Source: Pachyseris speciosa
Lineage: Eukaryota; Cnidaria; Anthozoa; Scleractinia; Pachyseridae
NCBI GenBank assembly: GCA_016490735.1
Contig: JAEMWC010000100.1
Span: forward strand, 1,314,501-1,378,500
Length of the DNA: 64,000 bases
Direction: 5' to 3'
The notes below the pieces were generated by a model. The model was given only the letters and a program-made list of their open reading frames with translations, made no database searches and was not told the origin of the DNA. Of this stretch, positions 15,001-23,699 are shown in pieces. The position numbers and the translations under genes are program-made. Numbering within the stretch: position 1 is the first letter of the stretch; each line of letters begins with the position of its first letter.

Positions 15001-16460
15001 CGTAGACTACGAACATCAGTACTCGTTTCCTTCAGATCGCTTGCGCGAACGGGCGGTTTAATTAATAAGCGTTAAAGAAGTTATGAGAAGAAAGACTGCT
15101 CGCATGGCACAACGCTCAAACGGCTGGTTGTCACTGACGAAGACTGAAAGAGAGGGTCTTTGAAACTCTACCGCTACTGAATAAACAAACTTTAAATATT
15201 CTACTGAGATCCTTAAGTACAAAGATATGTGCAAAACAGCATTCCATTCTGACACAAAAACCGAGTCTGTAAAGGCGGTTTGTACATTGCGTGTATTAAG
15301 CACTCTATGAAGTCAAGGTCTCAACCCAGTCTGGTGTAGTTGACGGCATGTCAAAAGCAATCAGTGTTTTGGGTATCCCCTTGGAGATACCCATATCACT
15401 AGGGATTTGAATATGGGGGTATCCAAGACACGGGGATACCCATTTCATTTCGACATCGCCACAAAAAAGCCAATTAAGATCTACAATCATTTGCTAAGGC
15501 CTCAAATCTTTATGCCTCATTCATGTTTCTTAAGGCTATTTTAAGAGCTGTCATTTCAGTTACACGAATCGGTAGTTTGACGCTCAAGCGAGGCAACCCA
15601 GAAACTCTCAAGAAACTCCAGAAACAGTGAGAAGGCTGGCCCGAATTGAAGGTCGGGATTGTGAGATCTGTCGGCGTGTGGACAGAAGATGACAAAGGGT
15701 ATATCTTCCGGTGTTTACCTAGCCGTCATGATAACCTCATCAAAACAACTCTACCTGCACAACAGACTAAATTTACCCCTGCCGTTTGTAACGGTTCTGT
15801 AGCTCCCCAAACGATCCCATAATCCCTCACTCGGTCCAGTCGTCTCATAGCTTCTTGAGTAGGGAACAGCCCACTTTGGAAAAGAGTAGTGGCCTGGACT
15901 TGAGTTTTATTTCCACCACATGAAAGAGCATCTCAAGAATAGCCTGTGTACAGACGCCCCCTCCCCTCAGAAAAAAGTCGGGGAAGGAGCGTCTGTGATT
16001 TGCCGTTGATAATCGTGGGAGGGGGCGTCCGTACACAGGCTACTCAAGAATGGTGACCGGACTTACGTTGAGGCTGTTCTGTTGAATAGAAGCTGACCAA
16101 AAAGTTTCTGATAATCGTGAAAGTTTCAGACTGTATGGTGTCGAGGAACGCACTTTCCGGAAGTTAGACATTTCTAATGGGATTTTCATGATTTTTTAAT
16201 GCATGATGTCTGGCGGCTTATCTGAAGATGCTCAAACTTGCTGATTCCACTAATTTTGAGATGCCGTTTCATGTGAGAAACCATTTAGCTCAATTTGATT
16301 GATTTGCAATCAAAGTTTGGATTCATTCCCAGGTCCTTACTCTTTTGCAAAGTGGGCTACAAGTAATGGCTCATTCTGCTCCGTATCGATTCTTTCGCCT
16401 CGTTTCCATGTCCTTTGTAACACCAACATATTAGACCGCGGGCTCAAGTCAGCTGCAAAT

Positions 16461-16508
<48 letters not shown>

Positions 16509-18816
16509 AGTGCTCATCTTTTCATATGAAATTTAGTTTTCATTCACATGCAAATTAAACTCGTTTTCATACGAATGGTTGAGCACCAGGCCTCGCTTTG
16601 AAAAGGAGGCGAAAGGTAATTTGGAAATAGCCTATTAGCCACTGCGTTACAAATTTGTTTTCTATGTTCTTTGCAGGGTTTGCTGTGTGATGACACCGTC
16701 TTAGCCACAGCGTTGTGGAGGTGGGTGTCGCTTTCTAAGTTGGTAACGCCCTCCGCAAATAAGACTATATAGAAAATAAACCCCTTTTGGCGGCTGGTAT
16801 ATCGGAGGATGTTTTCCTTGGCTGATAGTTTGTCCGGAAAATGAACAGTTCGCTTCGAGGGCAACTGTGAATTTTTGACGACAATCTATCAGCCAAGGAC
16901 ATTATCCTCCGATATACCAAACTATTATGGGGAGCAGGGTTGGCGCAGTGGTGAGAGAGCTCGCCTTCCACCAATGTGGCCCGGGTTCGATTCCCGGACT
17001 CGGCGTCATAAGTGGGCTGAGTTTGTTGGTTCTCTACTCTGCTCCGAGAGGTTTCTCTCCGGGTACTCCGGTTTTCCCCTCTCCACAAAAACCAACATTT
17101 GATTTGATTTGATTTATTTAGAGTTGATTTGATTTGATATATGTGAGGCGCATTTGAAAATTGTATAATTGAATTTGCGCCATATAAATAAATATTATTA
17201 TTATACCAGCAAGCCAGAAAGGGGTTTATTTATTTTATAACCCTCCGATTAATTTTCATATCGCGTATACACAGTTGAAAGTTGTAAAAATTGAAAAGAG
17301 GTGGTCTGACGACAATTCCGAATGACGGAAACAACTGCATTGATTGGTTGAGTATGCCTTACTTGAACTGTGATTGGATTCTTCCATTTGAAATTGAAGA
17401 AACTTTAAAAAGACTGGTTTTGTTTCGTCTTTTTTTGTGACTGAAAAATCGGAGGACAAACATCGACGCGGACGGGGTATATTGCCTGATACCCGTCCTC
17501 CGATTTGCTCCACGTGATCCAAAATAGCGAATTAAATCGCGCAAAAAATTAATCGGTGGTTTATAATGGGCCCATATTCTAAACGAGTAAGGGCTTGGGA
17601 ACGAGGTTTTAAAATTTATCGATTGGAAAAAAAATGTTTCCACTGCATGAAAGAGCATCTAACATACAGTCACCTAACCAACTTTGACGCTGTTCGGTTG
17701 AATTGGAGCTGGAAAAAAATGCATTTGAAAATTGTGAAAATTAGAGACTTTATATAGTTTGGAGGGACACACTTTCCGAAATAGAGATATTTGTATGGGA
17801 TTTTTTTTAAGTTTTAAATGCATGTTATCTGGCGGCTTTTCAACCAAACATACTCACACTTGCTGAAACTGCTTATTTTGAGATACCCTTTCATGTGAGA
17901 ATCGATTTAGTTCAATTTCATTGATTTTCAATGAAGTTCGGATTCGTTCCCAGGCCCTTACTCGTTTAAAACAAGGCCCATTCCTGATAAACATCGATTG
18001 TTGTAGTCCCAGGCTCTCACATGTTATGAGTATAGCATGAAAACGTAAGGCGCAACTCTATTGAGAGAAGAGAGTTTAAGCAACGACGACGGCAACGGCA
18101 ACGAAAACGTTATTAAAAAAATGTAACTTCTCGTTATTCTAAATCTTTCGCGATTTTTCCAACTTGTTTGACTTGTAAAATGTGGGTGAACTATCCTGGC
18201 CCTAAATTAGTAAACACGGCATTGACGTTGGGAAGAAGAAAGAAGAGCTCGCCGTCATAAGCTCACGTTCTCCACAAAACCTAAAATTTGCTCATAAACT
18301 GTACCAAAATGTAAAACGCACGTGCAGAGCCATTGTTTTTGCTCATTAAACCTGTTTGTTTTTTGTTGCGTTCTTGTTGCCGTCGCCGTCGCCGTCGCTT
18401 AAGGTCGCGAGTGATTTGCTCAAAACGCTACCTTGCTTGTGTGCTAGTGAAAACGATAAACGCTTGTGATTTTCTCACTCCGCGATCTCTTCCTCGTTCT
18501 TCCATCGCTTGCGCGTGTCACGCGGAATATCCAGCTGATGCTTCTCCGTTGTAGACCTGCCACGCTTACTGCTATATAACCGTTTCATCTGACAGAATTC
18601 GATATAAAAGCCTTGAAATGTTTGCTCTGTTACAGAAATATGTTTTACAACAAGAAAGACACGGATGCAGTAGCACTCGGTCGCCTGGTGGAGTACGTGA
18701 GAAAAAACGTACAGCATTTGGAAACGTACACCGCACATCAGCTGCTGTACAACGGCGAAAAATTCAGCTGGCTGCCTTTCAGAGAGGAGCAGGAGGAAAC
18801 AGTGGACAAAGAATGA
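3020..18816 (+). CDS. UQCC1: UQCC1 / CBP3-like ubiquinol-cytochrome c reductase assembly factor, complete
   Basis: UQCC1 is a mitochondrial chaperone that helps cytochrome b synthesis and complex III assembly. Nine coding exons fit in phase: 3020-3048, 5059-5164, 8271-8384, 9189-9261, 11606-11663, 12586-12694, 13634-13714, 16677-16720, 18636-18816 (TGA). The product is about 264 residues (human 299). The first 45 residues are rich in Ser, Arg and Thr and poor in acids (for example SARFQST), as in a matrix presequence. The CBP3 core follows: MYECCVDGMNFEEFFE, LPDTFQSWFIVLHLHIW, MCLVRLKADGKDG, MMWFDVEERMKNLG, LCDDTVLATALWR, LVEYVRKNVQHLE and a closing SWLPF. The start was chosen because the frame entering exon 2 has an in-frame TGA shortly before ATG 3020. 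All introns are GT-AG. They are full of MITE-like repeats. An AATAAA signal lies at 19028-19033. Confidence 0.92.
3306..3872. mobile_element. TIR element in UQCC1 intron 1
   Basis: Ends are inverted copies: AGTCAATTCCAAAAG on the left and CTTTTGGAATTGACT on the right. Next inside are C-rich (CCCCACCCCC...CGGGC) and G-rich (GCCCGGGGAGGGGC) stretches that also pair. No transposase is visible. It is likely a non-autonomous DNA transposon. Confidence 0.65.
4675..4697. repeat. (TG)n microsatellite
   Basis: A run of GTGTGTGTG with one GA interruption, inside UQCC1 intron 1. Confidence 0.8.
4786..4970. mobile_element. Small mariner/Tigger-like MITE relic
   Basis: Left end TACTGTTGAACCTCTGCATG and right end GGAGGTCTGACTGTA are roughly inverted copies, with TA at both edges. 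Motifs about a 'traffic' of GTGGACA repeats occur inside. This resembles pogo/Tigger-derived MITEs with TA target sites. It is decayed. Confidence 0.45.
5496..6175. repeat. Two diverged tandem copies of a ~150 bp segment
   Basis: The segment with CCAAAGTCA, then AAAGAAATGTTTAGTCAGAA, then a GCATTTCTTTTGATTGGTT-like stretch, occurs at about 5505-5630 and again at about 6018-6150. The two lie in the same orientation, separated by about 400 bp, inside UQCC1 intron 2. Function unknown; probably parts of two related transposon copies. Confidence 0.5.
6418..6512 (-). mobile_element. tRNA-derived SINE head
   Basis: Read on the minus strand, this shows TGGCAGAGCACCAGACTAG followed by a B-box-like GCAGGTTCAAAGCTCACC. 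It lacks acceptor-stem pairing and sits in an intron, so it looks like a SINE head rather than a working tRNA gene. Confidence 0.5.
6863..7088. mobile_element. Palindromic MITE (family also at 22727)
   Basis: The first 45 bases, beginning AATTGAAGGGCTGAGAGCAT, are repeated as the inverse complement at the right end with one mismatch. The centre is A/T rich. A second copy lies at about 22727-22944, and a broken piece at about 23476-23610. It is non-coding; the ORF through it is accidental. Confidence 0.85.
7102..7268. mobile_element. Hairpin MITE
   Basis: About 65-base inverted arms (ATTCCAAAATGGTGGCCAAT ... ATTGGCCGCCATTTTGGAAT) surround a short loop. The inner arm includes GTTAATTAGCCCTCTTTGCC. 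It lies directly beside the preceding MITE. Confidence 0.85.
7340..7660. repeat. Dispersed repeat shared with 9520-9866 and 48290-48560
   Basis: Shared motifs are AAAATCCAAAATAT, a GTCAGAAATGAA block with TCTGCA, and GATCCAAAGGATTAGCTTA. The copy at 9520-9866 has both inverted halves (GCATATAGACTGG ... CCAGTCTGTATGCC) and shows the intact hairpin. The copy at 48290-48560 is more diverged. Likely a MITE family. Confidence 0.6.
7690..8220. repeat. Degenerate 'TTAATAGAGGT' repeat region
   Basis: Several copies of CGCTTAATAGAGGT-type sequence occur here, and the right end reads AGAGGTTTGACTGTA next to UQCC1 exon 3. It resembles mariner-derived MITE ends. The left boundary is unclear. Confidence 0.4.
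9520..9866. mobile_element. Hairpin MITE (intact copy of the 7340 family)
   Basis: Inverted arms AAAATCCAAAATATTTC ... GAGAGATTTGGATTTT and CATATAGACTGG ... CCAGTCTGTATG enclose about 200 bp. It abuts the CACTGTC element to its right. Confidence 0.6.
9867..10270. mobile_element. TIR element, TTAAAGGG(G/T)CACTGTC family
   Basis: Left end TTAAAGGGTCACTGTC and right end GACAGTGCCCCTTTAA are inverted copies. A second copy is at 31819-32241 with the same internal blocks (GTAATCCATTTCCTCC-like and TTGCAATAGACAACTGCAAATA-like in inverse orientation). A right-end scrap (GACAGTGCTCCTTTAA) is at about 54897. Non-coding. Confidence 0.75.
10508..11358. mobile_element. TIR element with TA flanks (GCGGCTTATCTG family)
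   Basis: The left end TACCGTAAAGACTCGCAGAT continues as AAGCCGCAC. Its inverse complement closes the right side (GTGCGGCTTATCTGTGAG, then TCTTTACGGTA). TA at both edges fits a Tc1/mariner-type target duplication. A second inverted pair (CGCAGATAAGCCGCACCCC) lies inside. About 850 bp, with no transposase ORF. Confidence 0.75.
11940..12310. mobile_element. Inverted-repeat element with internal hairpin
   Basis: TAATGCACATGTCATCGGCTT near 11970 is matched by an inverse copy AACCGATGACATGTGCATAA near 12280. Inner arms GGGTTAACC also pair. The centre has a perfect AAAAACGACATTGT / ACAATGTCGTTTTT hairpin at about 12166-12196. It sits just 5' of UQCC1 exon 6. Confidence 0.6.
13752..13824. repeat. 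Short hairpin AGTCTCCTTCGCAGCCGT
   Basis: Inverted arms GTCTCCTTCGCAGCCGTTA and TAACGGCTGCGAAGGAGAC surround about 34 bases. A shorter palindrome of the same end (GTCTCCTTCGAAGGAGAC) occurs at about 9107-9125. It looks like a collapsed pair of transposon ends. Confidence 0.6.
13955..14155. repeat. GGGTACCCC-rich repeat plus (AAC)n
   Basis: Several GGGTACCCCC / GGGTATCC units follow TGTTTT, then comes an (AAC)n run at 14126-14148. Related GGGTATCCCC units recur at about 15365-15445. Non-coding, in UQCC1 intron 7. Confidence 0.5.
15850..16350. mobile_element. TIR element, copy 1 (interrupted by a hairpin MITE)
   Basis: This copy aligns with 17571-17965 over its length. Shared blocks are CATGAAAGAGCATCT, TTGAGATGCCGTTTCATGTGAG and CCCAGGTCCTTACTC. 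A 100-bp hairpin (15942-16043) is inserted in this copy only. Confidence 0.7.
15942..16043. mobile_element. Hairpin MITE nested in the 15850 element
   Basis: Inverted arms TAGCCTGTGTACAGACGCCC and GGGGGCGTCCGTACACAGGC. The matching copy at 17650 lacks it, so it inserted later. Confidence 0.8.
16464..16637. mobile_element. Hairpin MITE just upstream of UQCC1 exon 8
   Basis: Arms GGCCATTTCCGAATTACCTT...CAAAGCGAG and CTCGCTTTG...AAGGTAATTTGGAAATAGCC pair. It ends about 40 bases before the exon at 16677, close to the branch-point zone. Confidence 0.75.
16758..17225. mobile_element. Inverted-repeat element carrying a SINE insertion
   Basis: Outer arms TATAGAAAATAAACCCC and GGGGTTTATTTATTTTATA pair. 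A long hairpin (GGTATATCGGAGGATGTTTT ... ATTATCCTCCGATATACC) fills 16796-16919, and the SINE at 16930 lies to its right. Confidence 0.65.
16930..17197 (+). mobile_element. tRNA-derived SINE
   Basis: The head shows an A-box-like GGTTGGCGCAGTGGTGAGAG and a B-box GGTTCGATTCCCGGACTCGG. The body reads GTTTGTTGGTTCTCTACTCT and CTCCGGGTACTCCGGTTTTC. The tail has repeated TTGATTTGATT and ends ATAAATAAATATTATTATTA. A diverged inverse copy is at 53676-53880. This SINE type is common in corals, from memory and not checked. Confidence 0.8.
17218..17572. mobile_element. Inverted-repeat element (CCTCCGATTAATTTT ends)
   Basis: Left end TATAACCCTCCGATTAATTTT-like and right end AAAATTAATCGGTGGTTTATA form inverted arms. 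An internal ATCGGAGGAC / GTCCTCCGAT pair is also present. No ORF of interest. Confidence 0.55.
17571..17965. mobile_element. TIR element, copy 2 of the 15850 family
   Basis: Ends AAACGAGTAAGGGCTTGGGA and TTCCCAGGCCCTTACTCGTT are inverted copies. The internal sequence matches 15850-16350. Non-coding. Confidence 0.75.
18070..18412. mobile_element. TIR element (GCCGTCGCCGTCG ends), copy 1
   Basis: Left TTTAAGCAACGACGACGGCA and right TGCCGTCGCCGTCGCCGTCG plus CTTAAGG form rough inverted arms. A second copy with the same inner blocks (CGCACGTGCAGAGCCA, CTCGTTATT) is at 53140-53495. Located in the last UQCC1 intron. Confidence 0.7.
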
Positions 18817-20361
18817 TTTACTGCATAATTTTTGGAACGTGCCCGAAAGAATTAAATCTGAAATCGATTCTCTGCTCGTTAAAGAACTTGATGGAATTTG
18901 TTTGTAACTCGAAGCGCAGTGACAATTTGAAATTGTGGAGTGCTATTTCAGACATGACATGACATGACATGACAGACTAATTTATTCGAAAAGGAAACAC
19001 GAGACCAACCCTATAACGTTTCCATAAAATAAAAACTACAATACAACAGTTCTTTTCTTGACATTCCCGCATTCTGATTTGTTACACAACTCCACGAAAG
19101 TTTGCGTATTGCTCAAGTATCAAAGTGCGTCTTCTCCTTACTGTTCTGCGTGAGATATTTAAGACACCAATTGGGGAGAATTTGTGTAAGCATCAAGATT
19201 TAATATTTGGTGAACATTTGTTTTATTCTCTGTGAGCTTTGTTACGCATTGACACTGTAAAGAGAAAGTAGAAGCCGATCTCTGCTGGGATTCATTTTCA
19301 GTGATCACCATTTTGCGCGTAATTGCTGGTGTAAGGTTCCCGGATCGATTTTGGAATGACGGTTGTAAAGCTTGAAGATCGAAAGTAAAGATGAATTTGA
19401 GACTGCATGTACACTACGCATAGTTGCCCTTTGTAAATAATAAAGTGGTTTTTTATGTCTGCGTTTTTCTATCCGTGCATGGTTAGAAAGTGGGAATGTA
19501 CTGTCAATTTTGTCTTTGGCCGCGTTCATGGAGTTTTGTTGGACGTCAAGATTAAAAAATAGAATTATGACAAGATTACGAGGGAAGCGAGCTAAAACTC
19601 TGGCAATTTTTCCACGCTACGTTAAACTAAAGGGCGTCACAGGATTATCTATTTCAAAATTTCACTAAACATGAAGTTTGTTCAGAAAGAGTTGCAGTGA
19701 TCAAGAACTTGACTCATCCTCGAAGATATACAAGAAAAGTGTGAGAGAAGAACGGACTGGGAGATATCCTGGCATTTGTCTCCTTTATTGTTGGTTTCAA
19801 ACAAAATTTTTGCGTTGGTCGAATGCGAGGTCTTGTCAAGTGAAAGGTCTGGGGCGAGGGTGAAAACGTAGAGTGAGACTGGGGAGATACGCTAAAAGTA
19901 CGGACTGTCCGCTTTGCCATTCCTCCATCAGTGGGAAATTCCCATGAGCTGAATTATGACGTTAGTTGTTAAGTCATGTTGATAACACTTCATCAGAGAT
20001 CAGCTTTGGTAAAAGACTTATTTAACAACTGTTTGTTTTGGCGAAGAACAATTCAAGAAATACAGCTTCTTCAGTAGAGCGGCCGACAATCATTGTCATC
20101 TCTCCGCTGGAAAACGTCATGGAAGAGCAGATAGCGTCGAATTAAACCCCCCTGCGTGCGAACTTCGTTTTGACGGCGAGACGCTAACCGCTGTTCGGTC
20201 CTATTCGGGAAGAGCATATTTAGGTTGTCTAAGCTGCCGCCCAACGATTTTTTAAACGAGAAGTTCACATTGTCCCTAAATTTCATATTGTTTACACATG
20301 TTAGGCTGCTGATTTGAACATGTTTTAAACCAACCTTTTAATCCTTAAACTGAATTTTTTT
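18817..20361. other. Intergenic: UQCC1 3' end to the 5.3 kb TIR block
   Basis: Contains a TGACA microsatellite (about 18953-18977), an AATAAA at 19028-19033 that likely serves UQCC1, and another TAATAAAG at about 19437. No ORF here has recognisable homology or splice-consistent coding signal. Confidence 0.6.
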
Positions 20362-20538
20362 CCCGGGGGGGGGGGGGGGGGTGGGGGTGGGTACTCCCTT
20401 ATATGGGCTATATAGGTATGTGCGGCCCCAAAGAGTATGGTTTTTTTAACCATTTTGGTCTGAAATAGGGTATGGTTCGTGTCCTCTAGCCTTGAATTGG
20501 TTATGTTTTTTTTTTTGGGAAGAAGCTACTTCATCATC

Positions 20539-22225
20539 ATGCATCAGGCGATAAGATCATCAACAAAAGCCCTTCTTTCTTCTCTTTTAATTATGTTTAC
20601 GCCAATCAAGGAGGATTGGGCCCTCTACCCAGAATCCTTTGCCTCCCATTCATATTATCAACTTGACTGCCATGTGACCAGGCCATTTCGCTATGGATTT
20701 TGTCGATGTCGTGTCAACAACAGCGACTCCAATCTGCATTGTGTGGATGTTCAAGCAACAGAAACAGTTCAGTTGGAAGATTTTCCCTGTTTAGAAGTGA
20801 AATTGGTCTTGGCTCATGTTAGTTTTCCGGATAAACTCGATGAACGACGAATGTGCGCCTTATTGAACCATCACATCGCGATCTCTCGCATCAAAGATCG
20901 TCGGTCTCCTGTTCTTATCGAGGTCTTGAACAGTTGTGATATCAAGGTAAGCTACAAGTTTCGTCTTCGGTTTACCTTTTCATTCTATTGACTATTTAGG
21001 TATGTGACAGCGAAGTTCGTATACCACGCGCGGCCGGCATGATTTTGATAAATCTTGCTTTCGTGTTGGAGCTGGAGTCCTTTGGAGTCTTTTACTCCTT
21101 TGCTCCCCCTTGTGTCCTCACTAATTTCTATGGTCTTTGTTGGTCCTTGGCTAGGAGAGCAAGTTTACTTAAATGATAAGTTACTTTGAAAATATATACT
21201 TTCCAGAACATGTCATTCCCAAAGCCATTGAATTAAAGAGCATCGTTGTATACACTCTCGTTCACAGGTCCTTGGTTCAGGAGAAGTGCTTTGTCTTCGG
21301 CTTACTTGGCTGTACAAATGCACAGTCTAAACCAAGTTCTAAACAATCCAAATACGCTAGCAATATATTCAGTGGTCATTCGCTGTTTATAAAAACGTTT
21401 CTACATAAATGACAAATTAATTATTCATGAGTTTGATATCCTGTTGTAATGACCAGTTTTTTTCTTGCAGTCAAATAACAGAACATTAGCAGTGGTCGTC
21501 AAATATGAAGTGCTACAAAATTCATATGCTGTTAAGGTCAAGCCAAAGGAGATTTATGACAATGAGGACCCACTTCCTATACTACCTTGGTTGGATATTC
21601 AAGTGTGCAACTGCAATTGCTCTCGCTACCCAAACATTGGAAATGTGATAGTAAATGCGACAAATACACAAAACCCTATACAGGTGATTCCAACAGATCT
21701 ACATTCAGATGATGAAGATACTGAAGAAGAAGAAGAAGAAGAAGAAGGCATCACTGAGAGTGATTCAGAAAATGAAGACTTTGAGCAAGACTTTGGTGGT
21801 GATGATGATGACAATGACGAGACCCCCGAAAGGTTCACAGAGTACTTTTTCTTGAAAGGAAGTAGCTATCATAAGGATTGCCAGGAAACATTGCAGAATT
21901 GTAAGCAGAAACAACTCAAAAAAGAAAACATTGAACTTCGAGTAAGCCGTGAGCCAACAACATTAGAGACAAGAATGCAATACTTGTTGAGGCTCGCCTG
22001 GATGGCAAGTGGTTGTGAGTAGGGTATATTCAGAGGGAAAAAATAAGAAAAGTACATGATGCTATAAGAAAGGATCAAATTGTCAAAGTAGAATTTAAGT
22101 CTATTGGGTTTATGTTCATCCCAGATTTGAACGACTGGTTGTATCAACCTCGTGTGTTGATCACCAAATCTCACCACTGGCTCCCCACAGAAAACAACTA
22201 CAAATACAATGACAATGTAGACTAA
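20539..22225 (+). pseudogene. HIRAN-domain-like protein gene, frameshifted and stopped
   Basis: Exon 1 runs from ATG 20539 or 20593 to 20946 (donor GTAAGC), and exon 2 starts at 21471 after TTCTTGCAG; the phase agrees. The upstream part (KEDWALYPES..., CHVTRPFRYGFCRCR) is of unknown fold. A strongly acidic stretch follows (DDEDTEEEEEEEE, FGGDDDDNDE, about 21700-21830). Next comes FFLKGSSYH and then VSREP. The frame shifts by one base at about 21953-21956. The new frame reads NNIRDKNAILVEARLDGKWL, a TGA at 22016-22018, then VGYIQREKIRKVHDAI and YKYNDNVD with TAA at 22223. REPNN..D.NAI...V.....VGYI is the HIRAN signature (HIP116/Rad5 N-terminal fold, seen in DNA-end binding and in mobile-element proteins). 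Two lesions suggest a decaying copy; sequencing error could explain one. Confidence 0.6.
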
Positions 22226-22487
22226 ATTATCATTCAACAACATTGTTTTTTAAATATTCACTGCAAGTTAATTGTTGTAAGAGCCGTTCTTGCTACAAGG
22301 CATAAATAAGCATACTATGTTTTACATCAGTGGCCCACTGCAGAGTTGCTTAAGTTAGGCATTTCAATGAAACAGTGTATTGTATTTATTTTTGATGGCA
22401 TGGGCTGAATAGCTTTTCCAAAACTTTCAGTGTTCATTTTACTAGTTATTCAAAGAATTAATACTGTTGAGTGATTGTTCTTATTTA

Positions 22488-22656
22488 TACAGTGGAATCC
22501 CAATTTCTTGCACCTCCAGTAACTTGAACAAAAGTCATTTCCCATCAGGATTTGCTTCACTCAAACACTAATTTTACTCCTGATTTCTTGAACTCCCAAT
22601 GTCGCAAACCAATTGTCGCTTCCCCTGGAGGTTTGAGAAATCAGGATTCCACTGTA
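22488..22656. mobile_element. Small MITE with TACAGTGGAATCC ends
   Basis: TACAGTGGAATCCCAATTTC and its inverse (GAAATCAGGATTCCACTGTA) bound about 170 bp. TA edges suggest mariner/pogo ancestry. Confidence 0.75.
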
Positions 22657-22726
22657 GTATTGGCAATTTCATTGATATACTGTAATCATACCCATAAATA
22701 TAAACTACATCAAATAAATATATGCT

Positions 22727-22944
22727 AATTGAAGGGATGGGGGCATAACTGACCCAACTGACTTTTAGGACCTTTGTTTTGCATACGGTTTTTCTTGAAA
22801 TTAAAAGGAAACAGAAACTGGCAAAAAAGAACAAAACTACAGGTAATTTGTTGAACCAAAAGCCACCTGCAAAAATTCAGCTGATTTGGACCAAAACAGG
22901 CCCTAACAGTCGTTTGGGTCAGTTATGCCCCTGCTCTTGTAATA
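22727..22944. mobile_element. Palindromic MITE, second copy of the 6863 family
   Basis: The left arm AATTGAAGGGATGGGGGCAT and right-arm GGGTCAGTTATGCCCC match the 6863 element. The far right end is altered. A third partial copy is at about 23476-23612. Confidence 0.7.
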
Positions 22945-23279
22945 ACAAGTTGTTTATTGGTCATTTGTGAATAGGAGAGGGCAAGGGAATTGTTTTTAAC
23001 TCTCCAACCCCCCTTCCCCCCAGGGAAAGTAACATAGGGAAAAGGATTCTTTATTCAGTTCTCAAGCCCAGTTCTAACTAATGTTACATTCAAGTCATGA
23101 CAAATGCAGTACATAAAGGTTATTGACTAAGCATGAAGTCAAGATGGGAGGATATTGGCCAAGTTCTTTTTTTGCTTTTTTATGGACCAAGAGTAGCCAA
23201 TCACAGCAAGAAATTGATTTATCTTGACTGCTGCAAGAGCCAGTCATCTAATAAATAAAATTATATCCCCTTGTTAATC

Positions 23280-23400
23280 CCCTGTACAACAGCCAATGGA
23301 GGTGCTTTCAACTTCACTTTCTACATCAATAGTGAACAAAACTCCAGAGGGTGGAGGGACCCCAGCCATTGGTCGGTGATTCTCTTGTCGCACAGTCCTG
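23280..23400 (-). pseudogene. Duplicated fragment of the downstream terminal exon
   Basis: Minus-strand translation contains RNARTVRQ, HRP, AGVPPPSG and LFTID with ESEV. This closely matches the end of the intact exon at 23700-24060. It is about 100 bases long and about 430 bases 3' of that exon. It is either a partial tandem duplication or an alternative last exon. Nearby homopolymers and MITE pieces suggest duplication with the flanking repeat. Confidence 0.55.
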
Positions 23401-23699
23401 GCATTTCTTTTCGTTTCCACTGGAGGTCTGATAGTATTGACAATTTCATTGATATACTGTAATTGATATACTGTAGTACGGTTTTTCTTGAAAGGAAATG
23501 AAAACTGGCTAAAAAAAAAACCTACTGGGCAATGTTCTTCTACTGAATCAAAGACCACCTGCAAAAACGTCAGCTGGGTAAGTTATTCCCCAAGCCCTTC
23601 AATTGTCCTTGTAATCACAGTTTGGTTATTCCCCCCCCCCCCTCCCCCAAGGACAGTTACACAGGGAAAGAGATTCAGCACATGAAATTATATCCTTCT

